Shown here: piece by piece, positions 34,162-45,477 of the stretch | Position numbering within the stretch: position 1 is the first letter of the stretch | How the letters are laid out: every line of letters begins with the position of its first letter | NCBI GenBank assembly: GCA_019671135.1 | Contig: JAHRHY010000015.1 | Span: 372,001 to 436,000, forward strand | DNA from: Linnemannia hyalina | Lineage: Eukaryota; Mortierellomycota; Mortierellomycetes; Mortierellales; Mortierellaceae | Length of the DNA: 64,000 bases | Direction: 5' to 3' | Program-made: the position numbers and the translations under genes | Notes under the pieces: generated by a model | Databases searched by the model: none | The model's input: the letters and a program-made list of their open reading frames with translations, nothing else | Told to the model about the DNA's origin: nothing

Positions 34162-37100
34162 TTAACGCGATTGTTGATGATACACAACTGGGCGTCGATT
34201 TGAGTCCTGATGTGACTGTTGCTGTTGCTGTTGTTGCTGTTGCTGTTGAAGACTGTTGCTAGTGACCTGAGAGAAGATTTGACCCTTGAGCATGATGTCC
34301 GGGTCATTCATGTAATCCATAAGACTCTCGCGTCCACCTGCACCTCCTCCACTCACAAAGGTAGATGTAGCAGAAGCTGTAGCACCGCCGTGTCCTCCTC
34401 CGATTCCACCAAACAACATAGTGCTTTGACTCGTCGTGTCCATGGGTCCATAACCAGGTCCAACCGCCAGAACAGTGGACCCGTCATGTCCTCCACTGCC
34501 GCCGCCGCCACCGGCAGCAAGAGTGCTATACATCAGCAACTCCTGTCCACCAAAGTCGTTCCCGCCCGCGAATGCCATGGCGGCGTTCATCGGCGTCAAG
34601 ACTCCATGCTGCTTTGTCGATGTAGTGAAAGGGTGGTCGACCGGGGCATAGTTGGACAACAGTTGGTGATGAGGATTTGAGCCAGCCGAGAGAGGGGATG
34701 CCAAGTCAGAGGGTTCTGAGAAGGATTTGCTCGTCATCGAGGCCGTCGAGGAGATGAGCAAAGGTGGGTACGAAGGTGGGTGGCCGTCCTGAACAAAATC
34801 CTCTGCCGAGAAGGTCATGTCGCCAATCGTGACTGGGAGTCCTGGGACCATTCCAAAGCCCTCAAATCCACCACCAGACAAGAGCTGCGATTCCTGAAGT
34901 GTCATCCTGGCCGGTGGGTTCTGAGCATGAGATTGGCCCTGCGACTGGGACTGAGACTGAGACTGGGAGTAGATCTCCTGGTTGCCATAGTCGGCAAGGC
35001 CGCCTCCATGGGAAGACGAGAGATGAATGCCTGATCCGAGCGCAATGAGCTGCTGGTGAATCTCAATCTCCAAATTCTGCACTTCCTGCTCAGTAAATTT
35101 GTTGTTGATCAAAAGGGCCTCGTACTCTCCGAGCTTGCTCCGCTGTGCATCGTTCAGACCCTGCTTCCAGTTTCCAAACTGATCGTAGATCGCGGTCGGG
35201 TCACTGCCATCTTGATCCTCCATACCTCCAGCATTAGGGAAGCCAGTCGTCGAGCTGGCTTGGTAAGCCAGATTGTCGTTCCATTGCTGCTGTCCACTGC
35301 TGAACGAAGACAAATGACGATGCCGTGAGTTGTGATTGGTGAGGGGCGCAAAGTAGGTGTCCTGATCTGGCCCGCTAACTGCATAGCCGCTGCCGGCGAA
35401 TCCGCTATCTGCTGTGGTCTTGCCACCGTCGGTCGAAAAGTTGGGGAGGGGTGCATCCGAGGCACGATGTGGGAGATGAGGACGGCCAGTGAACGACGCG
35501 TTGTTGTGATGTAAAGAAGCTCCTGACGTTCCTGACATCGGGATCGATCCAATGGGAGCAGAAGTTTGATCCAATGGAGAGACGACGTCGTTATAGCCAG
35601 AGGCCATATAGTTGCCATCGACGACAGGGTACTGGCTGCGTTTCACACTCGCATCGTGTGGAGACTGAGGCTGGGATTGCTGGTACTGTTGGTTGTGCTG
35701 CTGTTGCTGTGGGGGGAATCGAGCATTGCCCTGGAACGAAGAGGCGGAGTTGGTCCGAGGTGTTGTCATGCTTGGGTGTGGGCGCTGTTGAGGATGTTGA
35801 TGTTGTTGCTGAGCGTTCACATGCTGTTGCTGCTGAAGTTGTTGTTGTTGTTGTTGTTGTTGAAGAGTAAATCCTTGCTGGTTGTTGGAAGGAACGAATT
35901 GACCAGCCATCCTCATATCCTGCGTCTCCACATCGTCTTGGTCGCTCGCCTGTCCATCATCATCATCATAGTCGCTCTGCTGCTGTTCTTCCTCCTCTTC
36001 TTCCTCACCCGAGCTCTCACCCTCTGAGTACCCTGTAACATCAGTGGACACGCCAGGAGAACTCTCAGAGGTGAACCCTGGTGATCGCTCATTCCTTGGT
36101 GGGGATGTTGGAGCATCGACCTTAAAGGGCTCCACCTTCTCTGCTGTGAGCTTGGTTACACCTTCGTAACCGTGGGCAACAAAGCCGAGGAGCTGAGGAC
36201 GCTCCATGCTGGATGATGCGCGAACAATGTCGTGGAGCATCTGCTTGATCTCATCGCAGTACCGTTGAGCGGTCTCTTCCTTGCCAAGGACCTTGCTGGC
36301 TACAATGTTGGCAAAGGCTCCTGCGGCCACGGGCAAGATGACGTGGGCGTTCATGCGGGTCATTGGACGGGTATTGTAAATGTTCTTGATTCCGATGGCG
36401 GCGTCATAGCAGTACGAGCTCCAGATACCGTGGACTCCCATCTCACGATGACTTTCATGAAGCTGGAACGTATGGTGCAGACTGATCTCGAACATGTAGG
36501 CGACGGCGTGGTAGAGCTTTGAGAACCTTGACTGGCTTCTCATTGCGTCCATGTCGGTGGGCGTGACACGGAGGTACGTAGGCAGGGTCTTGGTGCGCCA
36601 CTCATGCATCGCCTCTCGGACCTCGTCGACCTTTGTATGGGGGCGCTGACGGGTCGCTGTGCATGTGATATCGGCGACTCGGGAACAGATCTCATACATA
36701 GGAACAAAATGCTCTAGATCTTTGATGCCTTCATAGTCGTCCTGTGGGCTACCTCGGAAATCATGACACTGGTCCGAAACCTGCCTCGAAGGGAAAGGGA
36801 TGTCATAGTCGTTGGCGGTGATGAAGGGCGACTGATGGCTGAGGGAGTAGCTGGAGCAGACAATCACGACGCACCAAAAGATGCGGTGGCCGAGTTCGGT
36901 GGATTCGGCGGTGTGCGCATTGTATTGGTAGTAGTAGCCCTTGACGCGGTTCAATCCCAGACCTGCGGAGGCCGAATGCGAGAGGGCAACGAGGTTATGG
37001 ACGGCGTCATAGTTGGCGACGGATGAATAGAATCCTGTCAGAATAAGATAGCACTGACAGTTGGTGACGGAGGAGTTGAGGAAGTCCTGAGTGTTGAAGT

Positions 37101-39233
37101 AGTTGAACTTTCTGCACATGCTGACACCGAACTTGGGCTCCATCTTGGCAATCACGTCCTGATCGCCTATCTCATGTCGGAACGCGAAGCCGGTAGCCAA
37201 GACACAGGTCAGAAGCTTCTGCACCTCGATCGTAAGCAGCTGGACGGGATCCGAGACTTGGTCCATGAACGCCTTCCGGTTGAGAACAGGGATGTAGTAG
37301 TTGAAGTGGTTGAAGTAGCAGTCGATGATGGTCTTTTCGGCGTGCCCGATTGACTGGATGCGGTTGCTGTCGCTCTGGAAGTCAAATGGGGGAGGCTCGT
37401 ATCGGGGAAGGTTGATGACCTGGGATAGGATGGGCCCAAAGTTGTTGTTTGAGCCGGCAATGTCGAGCTGGCCCATTCTGGCGACGATGATGTCGGCGTT
37501 CTATTGTGGTTCGTTCGTTGGTTTAACAAAATTGAGGAAAGAGGCGGTCCAAGCGCGGAGCGGGCACGTTAGTTAGGCTCCTGGGTAACAAGGGGGTGTG
37601 ATCGGGAATAACGGCGGAAGAGGCTATGTGAAACATGACCAACCTTGAGCTTCTGGGTGTGCTCCTGCTTCTTCAAGAGGACAAAGGCGTCGTGGGCCGC
37701 CTTCTTAGACACGCTGAGCGAGTCATATCTGCACGGTATTGAGGCCGCCTTGCAGGAGACACAAGGCTCCAATCCATTGCACTATTTCAATTGAACATGT
37801 GGCAACGTTAGTACTCGGCATGGCTAATGCTTATGCACGACTGAATATAGTTTACAGGGAGAAAGAGAAGTAAAAAAGCTACGAGTGCATCTTGCCCTCT
37901 CTTCCTCTGATACAGGATGAAGGGAAGAACATCACACTCTACAGGACCACAGCAAAACACGCAATATGCGTGACACACCGAGAACGGAAATCTTGTATAA
38001 ACCCAATTGAAAAGAAAGAAATAATAGTCCAATCGAACGCCTCGTCCTTGTTGGGGGGATCCGAGAACGCCGTTCGCCATACGATGTAATGCGAACTACA
38101 ACGTTTATCGATGCATGGATGCTGACAGATCTCTGCACCTGTCCTCCACCTTTTTCCCCATCTTTCTGCGACACCAGTCGCATAATTGAACCATGCTAAC
38201 CAGTTGGGAAGGCCTGCATGTGCTTCATCTCCACTCTTCCCATTGCCCAGTGTCGATTTTCGTTTTGTTGTTGTTATTATCGTCGTTGTCGTTATTGTTT
38301 GCGTTAGTTTGTTTTGGTTTGGTGCAAAAAATCAATCAAAAAAAAAAAAAAAGGTGAAAGGAAAAAGGAAAAAGGTTCGAAGACGTTCGTTGGTTCGTTC
38401 GTTCGTGTTGTTCGTCGGGTTGAGCATTCAGTACATCACCACATCAAACGTAAACACACAGCCATGCACATGCTCGCTGCGGTACTCTTTGTTCACATAC
38501 ACAATAACAACCACAGACGGAAGGGTCGACCGGGGGCCAGAGCACCATTGCTACTGATGCTGTTGTTGTTTTTTGTGAGGAGCCTCATGACTTTTTCCCT
38601 CTTTCCCTGACTCTCTCTCTCTTCTTGTTTGCCTATGTTTTTTTTTTGTTGTCTTTACTGGTTTTGGTTTGTGCGCATGGTTTTCATATCATATGTCAAT
38701 AATTGCAAGAGGTGCCAATGAGGATGTGCCGTTAGGACAACCAACAACAAGGGGCTACAATTAAAGGTGGGTCCCGGGATAGATGACCCACTAACGCCAA
38801 CGAACAAACATCACCCTTTAAAAATATCAATGGGGAAACAACAAATACCGGAGCGACTTCAACTCACCTTTCGATGACCCTCTTTGCAGTTGTCACAAGA
38901 GCTCACTTGAGGCTTCTTCTCGGCTCCTTCAGCCTTGTTGCCTTTTATTTTCTGCTTCTTTGGTGCGCCGGTGTGCGTCCGCTTCTTGGGAGCGGCCGCT
39001 GTTGTTGCCGCACCTGCAGCAGCTGAGGCGGAAGTAGACACAGCACTGGACAAAGAAGACGACCCTTGCTGCTGATGCTGCTGATGCTGTTGTTGTTGTT
39101 GTGGGTTCTGCTGGGTGACGGCGGGCCGGTGTTGCAGCTGGGCGGTGGATGGTGGAGGGGGTCGCGCAGGGTGTGAGTTGGGGTGCTGCTGCCTGTTTGC
39201 TGACGACGAGCCGTTTGGTTGAGCGTTCTGCAT
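34162..39233 (-). CDS. Zn2Cys6 (zinc cluster) fungal-specific transcription factor
   Basis: Three exons, complement(34162..37500, 37644..37781, 38868..39233), give 1280 residues. The N-terminal 110 residues are Gln/Pro/Ser-rich, then a Lys-rich basic stretch (KKRTHTGAPKKQKIK) precedes the zinc cluster C-x2-C-x6-C-x5-C-x2-C-x6-C (CDNCKEGHRK, then CNGLEPCVSCKAASIPC), about residues 113-138. A fungal transcription-factor regulatory domain follows, with DCYFNHFNYYIPVLNRKAF, SASAGLGLNRVKGYY and LGHRIFWCVV. The C-terminal half is poly-Gln, Ser and acidic, typical of an activation region. The cluster is divided by a 1086-base intron exactly between the second and third cysteine groups. The short intron 2 uses a weak GTTGGT donor. 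The target genes are unknown; no metabolic cluster surrounds it. Confidence 0.9.
37782..38867 (-). other. Long intron inside the zinc-cluster domain
   Basis: This 1086-base intron (donor GTGAGTTG, acceptor TTGAAATAG) falls within the DNA-binding domain, after the R-K of GHRK and before the third cysteine. Open frames inside it on both strands have no domain. A poly-A run at about 38338-38352 and T runs near 38640 are its only notable sequences. A separate promoter or small RNA inside cannot be excluded. Confidence 0.8.
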
Positions 39234-40325
39234 TTATGCGATGCTGTGGAGGGGTATGAGAAAATAGGGGGACGAAGAGGTGGTGGTGGCCGACGGGCGA
39301 AAGAAGGTTATTATAGTGGTTGACTGCTTAGTAGGAAGGAGACAGTCTGTCGGATGGGCAAGTTGGTGTGGTTGAAGGCGTTTGTTTGATCGTCAGGAGG
39401 GTGAAAGATGGAGTGGATGTGAACAAAAGTTAGTTGAATGAGCAAAAGGGTATGAGTGCGTGAAAGATGAAAAGAAAAAAAATGGTGGCGGTGAGTAGGG
39501 AAGTAATGAAGGAAAGTGGATTAGTGCGGGTAGGATAAGAAAGAAGGAAAGAAGGAACCGAACGAACGAAAAGAAGTGAGGGCGAAGAAAAAGGGCAGTT
39601 GAAATATCTGATATGGGAAAATAATAATGGACTAATGGGATTTTGATACAAAGGGACGTGGCAGAGAGGAGACACCACTTTCTCACATTCTCACACATCA
39701 CACTCGTTCATTCATTCATTCACACACGCACTCACCCCTCAATGTTGCATGCACCTCAATCGACGCATAAAACAATGGCACGCTTTGTGTTGATGTTGCT
39801 ATTCTTGCACACACGTCGAATAATGCGAACGAAAAGAAGAAAAACACATCCACCCATATCCAACCAAGGTCAAGTAGCACAAAGAAACCAAAGGAAAGGA
39901 AACCCAAAAACACCCGCCCTGCTATCTTCTGCTTCTCCTCCTCTCCTTCCTCCTCCCTTTCTTCCCCTTCAGTGTCCACCACTGTGGCTGGTCATTTTTT
40001 CTTGTTATTATTGTTTTTCTGTTGTTACTCCCATTACTGAGAGGAGTACAAAGATTCAGAACAAAAGCCTACTACTTTTGCGGCGGACACGTCTCGTTTT
40101 TCTTATGTACTTCACCACTTGTACAGCGAAAAAAAAAAAACCTCCTTCGAATGGGTTACTTACAATCTATCGACTCGGACTTTGGCTCGAATCTGCGCGG
40201 CGAATTTAGAACGGGATCTAGTTTTTTTTGGGAATTCTTTTTGGTGTTTTTTGGTGTTTTGTTACTGAGAGCGTTGAGTATGTACGGTGCAGATGTTATT
40301 GTTAACTGTGGTAATGCGTATGTGA

Positions 40326-40397
40326 GTTGAATATGTTGAATATGTTGAATATGTTGAATATGTTGAATATGTTGAGTGTGTTGAGTGTGTTGAGTAT
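40326..40397. repeat. Minisatellite of 9-bp units (GTTGAATAT)
   Basis: There are eight tandem 9-base units: five perfect GTTGAATAT copies (40326-40370), two of GTTGAGTGT and one of GTTGAGTAT. On the minus strand an open frame would read Phe-Asn-Ile repeats, but no gene context supports translation. Confidence 0.95.
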
Positions 40398-41073
40398 GCG
40401 GTATGTATGTGGGTGTGTGCACTGAGCGTCGTTGTTGAGAGTGCGGAAGGACGGACGGGGATGACACGAAAGTAAAAGGCAGATGCGGATGACAAACAAA
40501 AGAAAAAGGCAGAAAAGAAAAGATGAAGAGAGAGAAGCGACAAGGATAACAGGTTATGAACAGGTTTTTTGTTGAGCGAGAAGATGAAAAAAAGGGTGGT
40601 TGTTTTTTTTGTTTTTTGTTTTTTTGACTGGCGGATGCGCCTCTTTTTATCCGCTTTCATACAACATAGAACATCAGACATGAGATGTATGTCGCATGGC
40701 ATTAAACCCCACTGGAATATACACAACACAGAAACACGACCCTTCCCTGTTGCCCCTGCTTGTACTCCCTCTGCCTCTCTGTCTCGAAAACCTCACGGCT
40801 GCCTTATTTGCCTGTCCGCCAATCGCCACATGCGCACTGCTCTTTTCTCCTTCTCGTCTAGTTGTTGTTCTCTCTTTTTTTTCTTGTGTTCCGATTGTGT
40901 CTCCACCTTGATGAGTGTTTGAACTGTGTGTACTATGGATGAATGAATGAATGAATTATTGTTGTCTTTGTTGCTATTGTTGTGTTACTGTTGTCTGTTG
41001 TTGTTGAGTTGTTCTAGGTGTTGTGTTCCCCAACTTTCGATCTTTCTCGGCTGTTTGAGTCAACGCTCTCTCC

Positions 41074-41074
<1 letters not shown>

Positions 41075-41118
<44 letters not shown>
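41075..41118. repeat. (CTGT)11 microsatellite
   Basis: There are eleven perfect copies of the tetranucleotide CTGT. The run is partly complementary to the GACAGACAACGA repeat 290 bases downstream. Confidence 0.97.
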
Positions 41119-41368
41119 TTCTCCCCCATTTCCTCCACGATCCCCTTTTCTCCTTCCCCCTGGCAGATCGCACCTACTCAGCTCTAGGCCATTCCTTCGA
41201 ATGGACTCACACTGTATCTGTTACTTCTATTTCGAAATCGGATCAGGCGCACGCACACCTTCCTGCTCTCATAGACGGAAGAAAACTAATCCCGCCACAC
41301 ATCCTCCTCTTCTATCCCTGCCCATTCTCTCACTCACGTCCATTGCCCAGCTTGCTCACTCACCAACC

Positions 41369-42381
41369 ATGGCCATTCGAATCGAAGGAGAAATCGGGGT
41401 GAGCAGGACAGACAACGAGACAGACAACGAGACAGACAACGAGACAGACAAAAAAAAGTGAGCCGATCCTTCATCCACTCCTTCTTTGAGACAAAAGAAC
41501 ACATTTGCAAAGTTTAGTTGCATTGGTTGGATCGAGATGGCAACGAAAAAAGAAACCCGCCAAGCGGAATGAATTGAGTTTCGGTAATATAACGATCTCA
41601 ACTTTGTTACCCATATCCCTCCTCCCCTGTCCTTTCCTGCACACGCAACATTACAACAAACAAAACAACAATCAACAAGGCAGCATCACTTATTTCCATC
41701 GCCTTCTTCCATTGAACGCCCTCATATTCCATCCACCTGTTTTTTCTTCGTCCGATCTCGTTTTTGTTGTTTGCCATATCAAACATATATGTAAAGTAGA
41801 AGAGGTGCTGTGTCGAGTCATGTCGTTCGTCCTCTTGAAGTATGAACACTTTTTCGAACAACATTCCATTCAAGAACCTTAACGATCGGTGAATTCACCG
41901 ATCCTTTTTGTTTTCCATTTTCAGGGGCAAGTGATGTACAGAGACAAGAAAAAAAGGCCGAGCCCCCCGTCGCTCATCGTTTTACCCCTGTCTGTCCATC
42001 AACCTATTGGTCCTTCCGCTTTTTTTTTTATCGTCCGATTTACTTCATCTGAGCGACAGATGTATGAATGCACAACACAAAAGATGTGCAGCTGCCCTCA
42101 ACTCAACTGCACCATTGTACCACTTTCACCTCCCATGGCTCAGTCAGCACCATCTAGTAGTACTCATTGCTATCAGCTTCGCCATTACCCATTGCTTACT
42201 CTTTCTCCCATTTACACCTTTTCGTGCCTACAAGCAGAACCATGGGGTTAGTCACCATGGCCCAGGACCTAGTCCTTCTTGGCGCTCAATCTTTGGCGGA
42301 AATGGAACTAATGAGCCAATTGGGGTGGGGGATGGATGGCGAGAGCTCAATATCATGAAGCCAAAGGCTACCTACACGTAA
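41369..42381 (+). CDS. Weak candidate gene: mini-exon plus membrane-segment frame
   Basis: An ATG in excellent context (ACCATGG) at 41369 opens a 10-codon frame (MAIRIEGEIG) ending exactly at a GTGAGC donor (41399). A T-rich acceptor (TTTTCAG) occurs about 520 bases later, near 41923. Further on, a frame ending with TAA at 42379-42381 encodes a hydrophobic stretch (HLVVLIAISFAITHCLLFLPF) and an ordinary-looking polar C-terminus (about 42140-42378). I could not join these pieces into one model with a clear set of introns and I do not recognise the product. It may be a small single-pass membrane protein or a coincidence of signals. Confidence 0.2.
41407..41450. repeat. Tandem 12-bp repeat GACAGACAACGA
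   Basis: There are 3.7 perfect copies of a 12-base unit, followed by an A run. The GACAGAC part of each unit is the reverse complement of the CTGT repeat at 41075-41118. In one frame it would encode repeated Asp-Asn-Glu-Thr. Confidence 0.95.
41884..41903. repeat. Perfect 20-bp palindrome
   Basis: GATCGGTGAATTCACCGATC is identical to its own reverse complement with no spacer. Such a site suits a symmetric dimeric DNA-binding protein. A 20-base spacerless palindrome at a given place is improbable by chance (about one in a million), although a 64-kb window offers many positions. Confidence 0.95.
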
Positions 42382-43997
42382 CCAAGTAGCTAATCGGACA
42401 TTCAATTGCAAAAGGATGAACAAACATAGAATTATAAACTGGAAAAAAAAGAGGGTGCCAAGAAGGAGGAATGAATGGCGCAGACTTGGAATGGCCATTG
42501 GAATAGTTATTGATCATAAGGAAGGGGGTGTAACAAGCACCAAAGCGCACGCCAACAGTCCCGCAGGCGAGGAAGGTTGTTGAAGGAGGGATTTATGTTG
42601 ACATTAATTAGGGAAGGAGGACAGAAGGCTGTGTTTGCACAGTGAATTGATGGTGTATTGGTATTGGGGAGACAGGGTTCTCGGCAGCGCAAGAGTGCGT
42701 GAATGGAGGTGCTGACATGTTCAGTGCTGTATATCCACTTTTTCCCTTTTTCCGCTCATTTGGGCTGAGCTGGTATTCACCTAAGCTAATTTCCAGTGCC
42801 AGACAACCAGCCCAGCAAAAACAGAGAAATGAGGAAACAAACTCAATGGATAGATGATCATCGTGTTCAATATCACTCCAAAAGCACCGCCCGCCACTCC
42901 TTTCTTGCCAGTGATCGATCGAGTTTTGTTTTTTCTTTTGTAATCCGAAGGCTAATTCGAGCGTTTACATAATCAACGAGCCGCGGAGGAAATAACACGT
43001 TGAGATACATGATGGACCAAGTTACACGGCGCGAGATAGAGGGCAGGGGATGAGATGGAGGAAGGGAAAGATTGTTAATATCCATTTTCTTCTTTTTGTT
43101 TATTTCGTGCGTTGTGCGTGTGCTCACACACATTACACGGTCCTTTTTTTTCTCAAACACGATGTGATATCGAATAAAGCGCATGTTGTTGTTTTTTTCA
43201 CCCTTTGCCATTGCCTTTGCAGCCATGCTCTGACAGTACAACACAGCATACAGTCCATAAAGGAGGGATCGTTCACACTGTGTGGCTATATCCTTCGCCC
43301 AGCCAGTCCGTGTACCTCATTCTCCATCTTTGTATCCTAATTGGCCTGCTCTCCAGCAAATGAACGTACGCCGTCTGTCCCTAGTCCTGGCAAAAAACCA
43401 GCACCAAATGACTGACGCGACGTGTTCACTCCTTATATCCATGCGCCCCTACCTCCTTCCACCTATCACTCATTCATTCCATCCATCTCATCGAGCGTTC
43501 AAAGTTTTTTCCTCCCATTGATCTACTTTAATCTTCTAGTCTAGCAAAGCTCACCGCCTAATAAACTGACGCGTCTGACAATGCAAAAAAGGATTCAAGT
43601 CAATTGGTGTTCAGTCTAGTGATTTATTGTACAATCTATGTCGTTGCTGCCGTATGTCGCTGTTGTCGATGTTGTTATCTCACTCTGGACACTCTTGAGG
43701 AGCGTGCCGCCGATCCGTTGCTCTATCACCAGCTGAAGACTTGTCGACACCACGATCTTGGTTAGGGAAGAGAAGAGTGGGAAATGGGCGAAGACATAAA
43801 ATAATAGAGAACAGAGAGAGAGATAGAGATAGATAGATGCAGCTCATTGCATGCAGGGGAAGAAAAACAGATATGCAGAGTGGACGAAAAACCAAAACCA
43901 AAAATCAATACGAAAGAAGAAAAGAGCGACGAGATATGCGAGGATGAGTTTTTTTTTTCTCTTTAGTGTTTTAATGCTGAATGAATAAGCTTGTCTT

Positions 43998-44255
43998 TTA
44001 GCGTCTGCGAAGCAATCGGGAAGCTTGACATCCCACTAACCCCATCACGGCAACGACAGAGATGAGTGTCAAACCCATGGTCAGGACGGCCCGTCGTGTG
44101 GAGGTGATCTTGGCGTACTTGCGCTGCTTGCGTTTGTTGTTCAGGTTGTCGCGTCCTTCTGTCCGCATCATCTCGTTGTCATGATATCCGTGGCTTCCTC
44201 CATCCTCGTCCGTACTGTCCCCACTTGTTGATCTGGCTCTTGACAATGCGCCCTT
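43998..44255 (-). CDS. 3' exon of a probable tail-anchored membrane protein
   Basis: This terminal exon begins after a strong acceptor (a T-rich tract then CTTACCTAG) and reads 85 codons to a TAA. It is Ser/Asp/Gly-rich (SRARSTSGDSTDEDGG), then basic (NNKRKQRKYAKITSTRR), and ends with one hydrophobic segment, AVLTMGLTLISVVAVMGLVG, followed by CQASRLLRRR. A single C-terminal membrane segment with a short basic tail is the layout of a tail-anchored protein, often mitochondrial outer membrane or peroxisomal. The upstream exon or exons should lie between 44256 and 45477 but I could not identify them. If translation started in this exon the first ATG would be at MMRTEG. I do not recognise the family. 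Confidence 0.5.
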   Translation of the reverse strand, partial: KGALSRARSTSGDSTDEDGGSHGYHDNEMMRTEGRDNLNNKRKQRKYAKITSTRRAVLTMGLTLISVVAVMGLVGCQASRLLRRR

Positions 44256-44830
44256 CTAGGTAAGTTGCAAAAAAAAAGAAAAGGAAAACAAACACACGAT
44301 ATAGCGACACCCAAAAAAAACCCAATAGAATTGGCGTAAGAAACAAAAACAATAAAGCAACATAGAATAGCAGCATAGAATACAAAGCGTAGGATCGGTG
44401 AGCAGGAGAAGAAGCATAGCCAATGGTAATGCGCAGGAACAAGGATTGAGCATCATAAAGTGAAAAAAAAGAGAGAGTGAGAGAAAAAAGAGTTGGTCAA
44501 CACACTGTGCGTTTTGTCTTATGTTCTCACGGGTAGAATTACAACCCTACTCGAGACTGTCAACTTGTAGGTAGAGTCAGAGGCAACGGCCTCGATGTAA
44601 CAAAAAGAGTCTAGGCCATGAACAAGACAAACAACTCGCCCATCGTTTTCATAGTTCAAAAAGTAAATACTTCCTCCAGTTTGGTTTTGGTGCGAGTTTG
44701 TGAAGGACGGACATGGGTGGACGAGTCAACGAAATCAAGCAGTTTGAACTAATGCGGTTAGCGTGAGTGGGAATGCTCTGCGGCATAGTCTCAATCATCA
44801 CTTGGGAGCTGACAGGCGGTGGGCAGAATG

Positions 44831-44867
<37 letters not shown>

Positions 44868-45477
44868 GAGAGACGCCCCATACCAGCGCACGCAACGAAA
44901 ACGAATAAAAAAACCTTCTGACTCCATCAGCTCAAGATAGGAGGACTAGCCTCAGCTATGTGGGACATATAAACGTTAACCACAAGAGACAAGCCTGGAC
45001 CATGGATTTTGAGGGTCAATCCAATCCTGCAATTGGTCCACTTCCGCGGATCTTGGTATTGACAGATTTCCTCAATCTCCCGTCCCTGTTTGCTTTGCAT
45101 GGTCGCCCTGGTGGCATCGGTCTATGATTGGCGGACCAAATTCGTCTGGCCCATTGCACAGGGCGTTGTTGATGTTATCCCTCTCGTTTTCCTTGCAGCG
45201 TTCTCCTTCTCCTCTTTTCACCCCACAGCGAAAAAAAGTGTAAAAAATAAAACGGCATAATGCCAAAATGCCTCAGAAAGCCAACTGTCCACTTGCTCAG
45301 AGGAAAGCCGAAAAGGAATAGCGTCAAGTTAATCGAGGCATGTGTACTCGATCGACCATATTTGGGATCAGTCAAGGAAAAAAAGGGGTGGATGAAAAAG
45401 GAGTGAACGAAAGAACGATCGGGCGAGCGCGAGATTTGATGAAAATGATAGTGTTGAGAGAGAGCGCCCATAGTTCT
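44256..45477. other. Region between the acyltransferase 3' end and the tail-anchored exon
   Basis: The missing 5' exon or exons of the 43998-44255 gene and its promoter are expected here. A TTTATA-type element on the minus strand near 44970 and several ATGs are present, but no first exon with a matching phase-0 donor stood out. A pure run of 31 A lies at 44831-44861. A 41-codon open frame starts on the plus strand at 45002, without other support. Confidence 0.4.
44831..44861. repeat. Homopolymer A31
   Basis: Thirty-one consecutive adenines, flanked by GAATG and AGAGAAAGAG. It is the longest homopolymer in the window. No target-site duplication or reverse-transcriptase remnant is visible beside it, so a retroposon tail is not supported. 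Confidence 0.98.

Larger units (their letters stand above)
39234..43997. other. Gene-poor, repeat-rich 4.8 kb
   Basis: Between the start of the zinc-cluster factor and the 3' end of the tail-anchored gene I find no convincing gene. The first 450 bases probably carry the promoter and leader of the transcription factor. The rest is rich in simple repeats (40326-40397, 41075-41118, 41407-41450) and contains a perfect 20-bp palindrome (41884-41903) and one weak candidate gene (41369-42381). Open frames are short and of low-complexity composition. Confidence 0.55.

Noticed and set aside
39643..40209. 188-codon open frame on the plus strand
   Set aside because: Its composition follows base bias (His/Thr/Arg-rich), with no domain, no splice support and several repeats. 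It is probably chance.
40947..41461. Two overlapping frames with Leu/Cys/Val-rich repeats
   Set aside because: The repeats are translations of the CTGT microsatellite in different frames, not protein features.
45002..45127. 41-codon plus-strand frame starting MDFEGQ
   Set aside because: It has a good start context but no homology, no splice context and no leader. It is too short to support as a gene.
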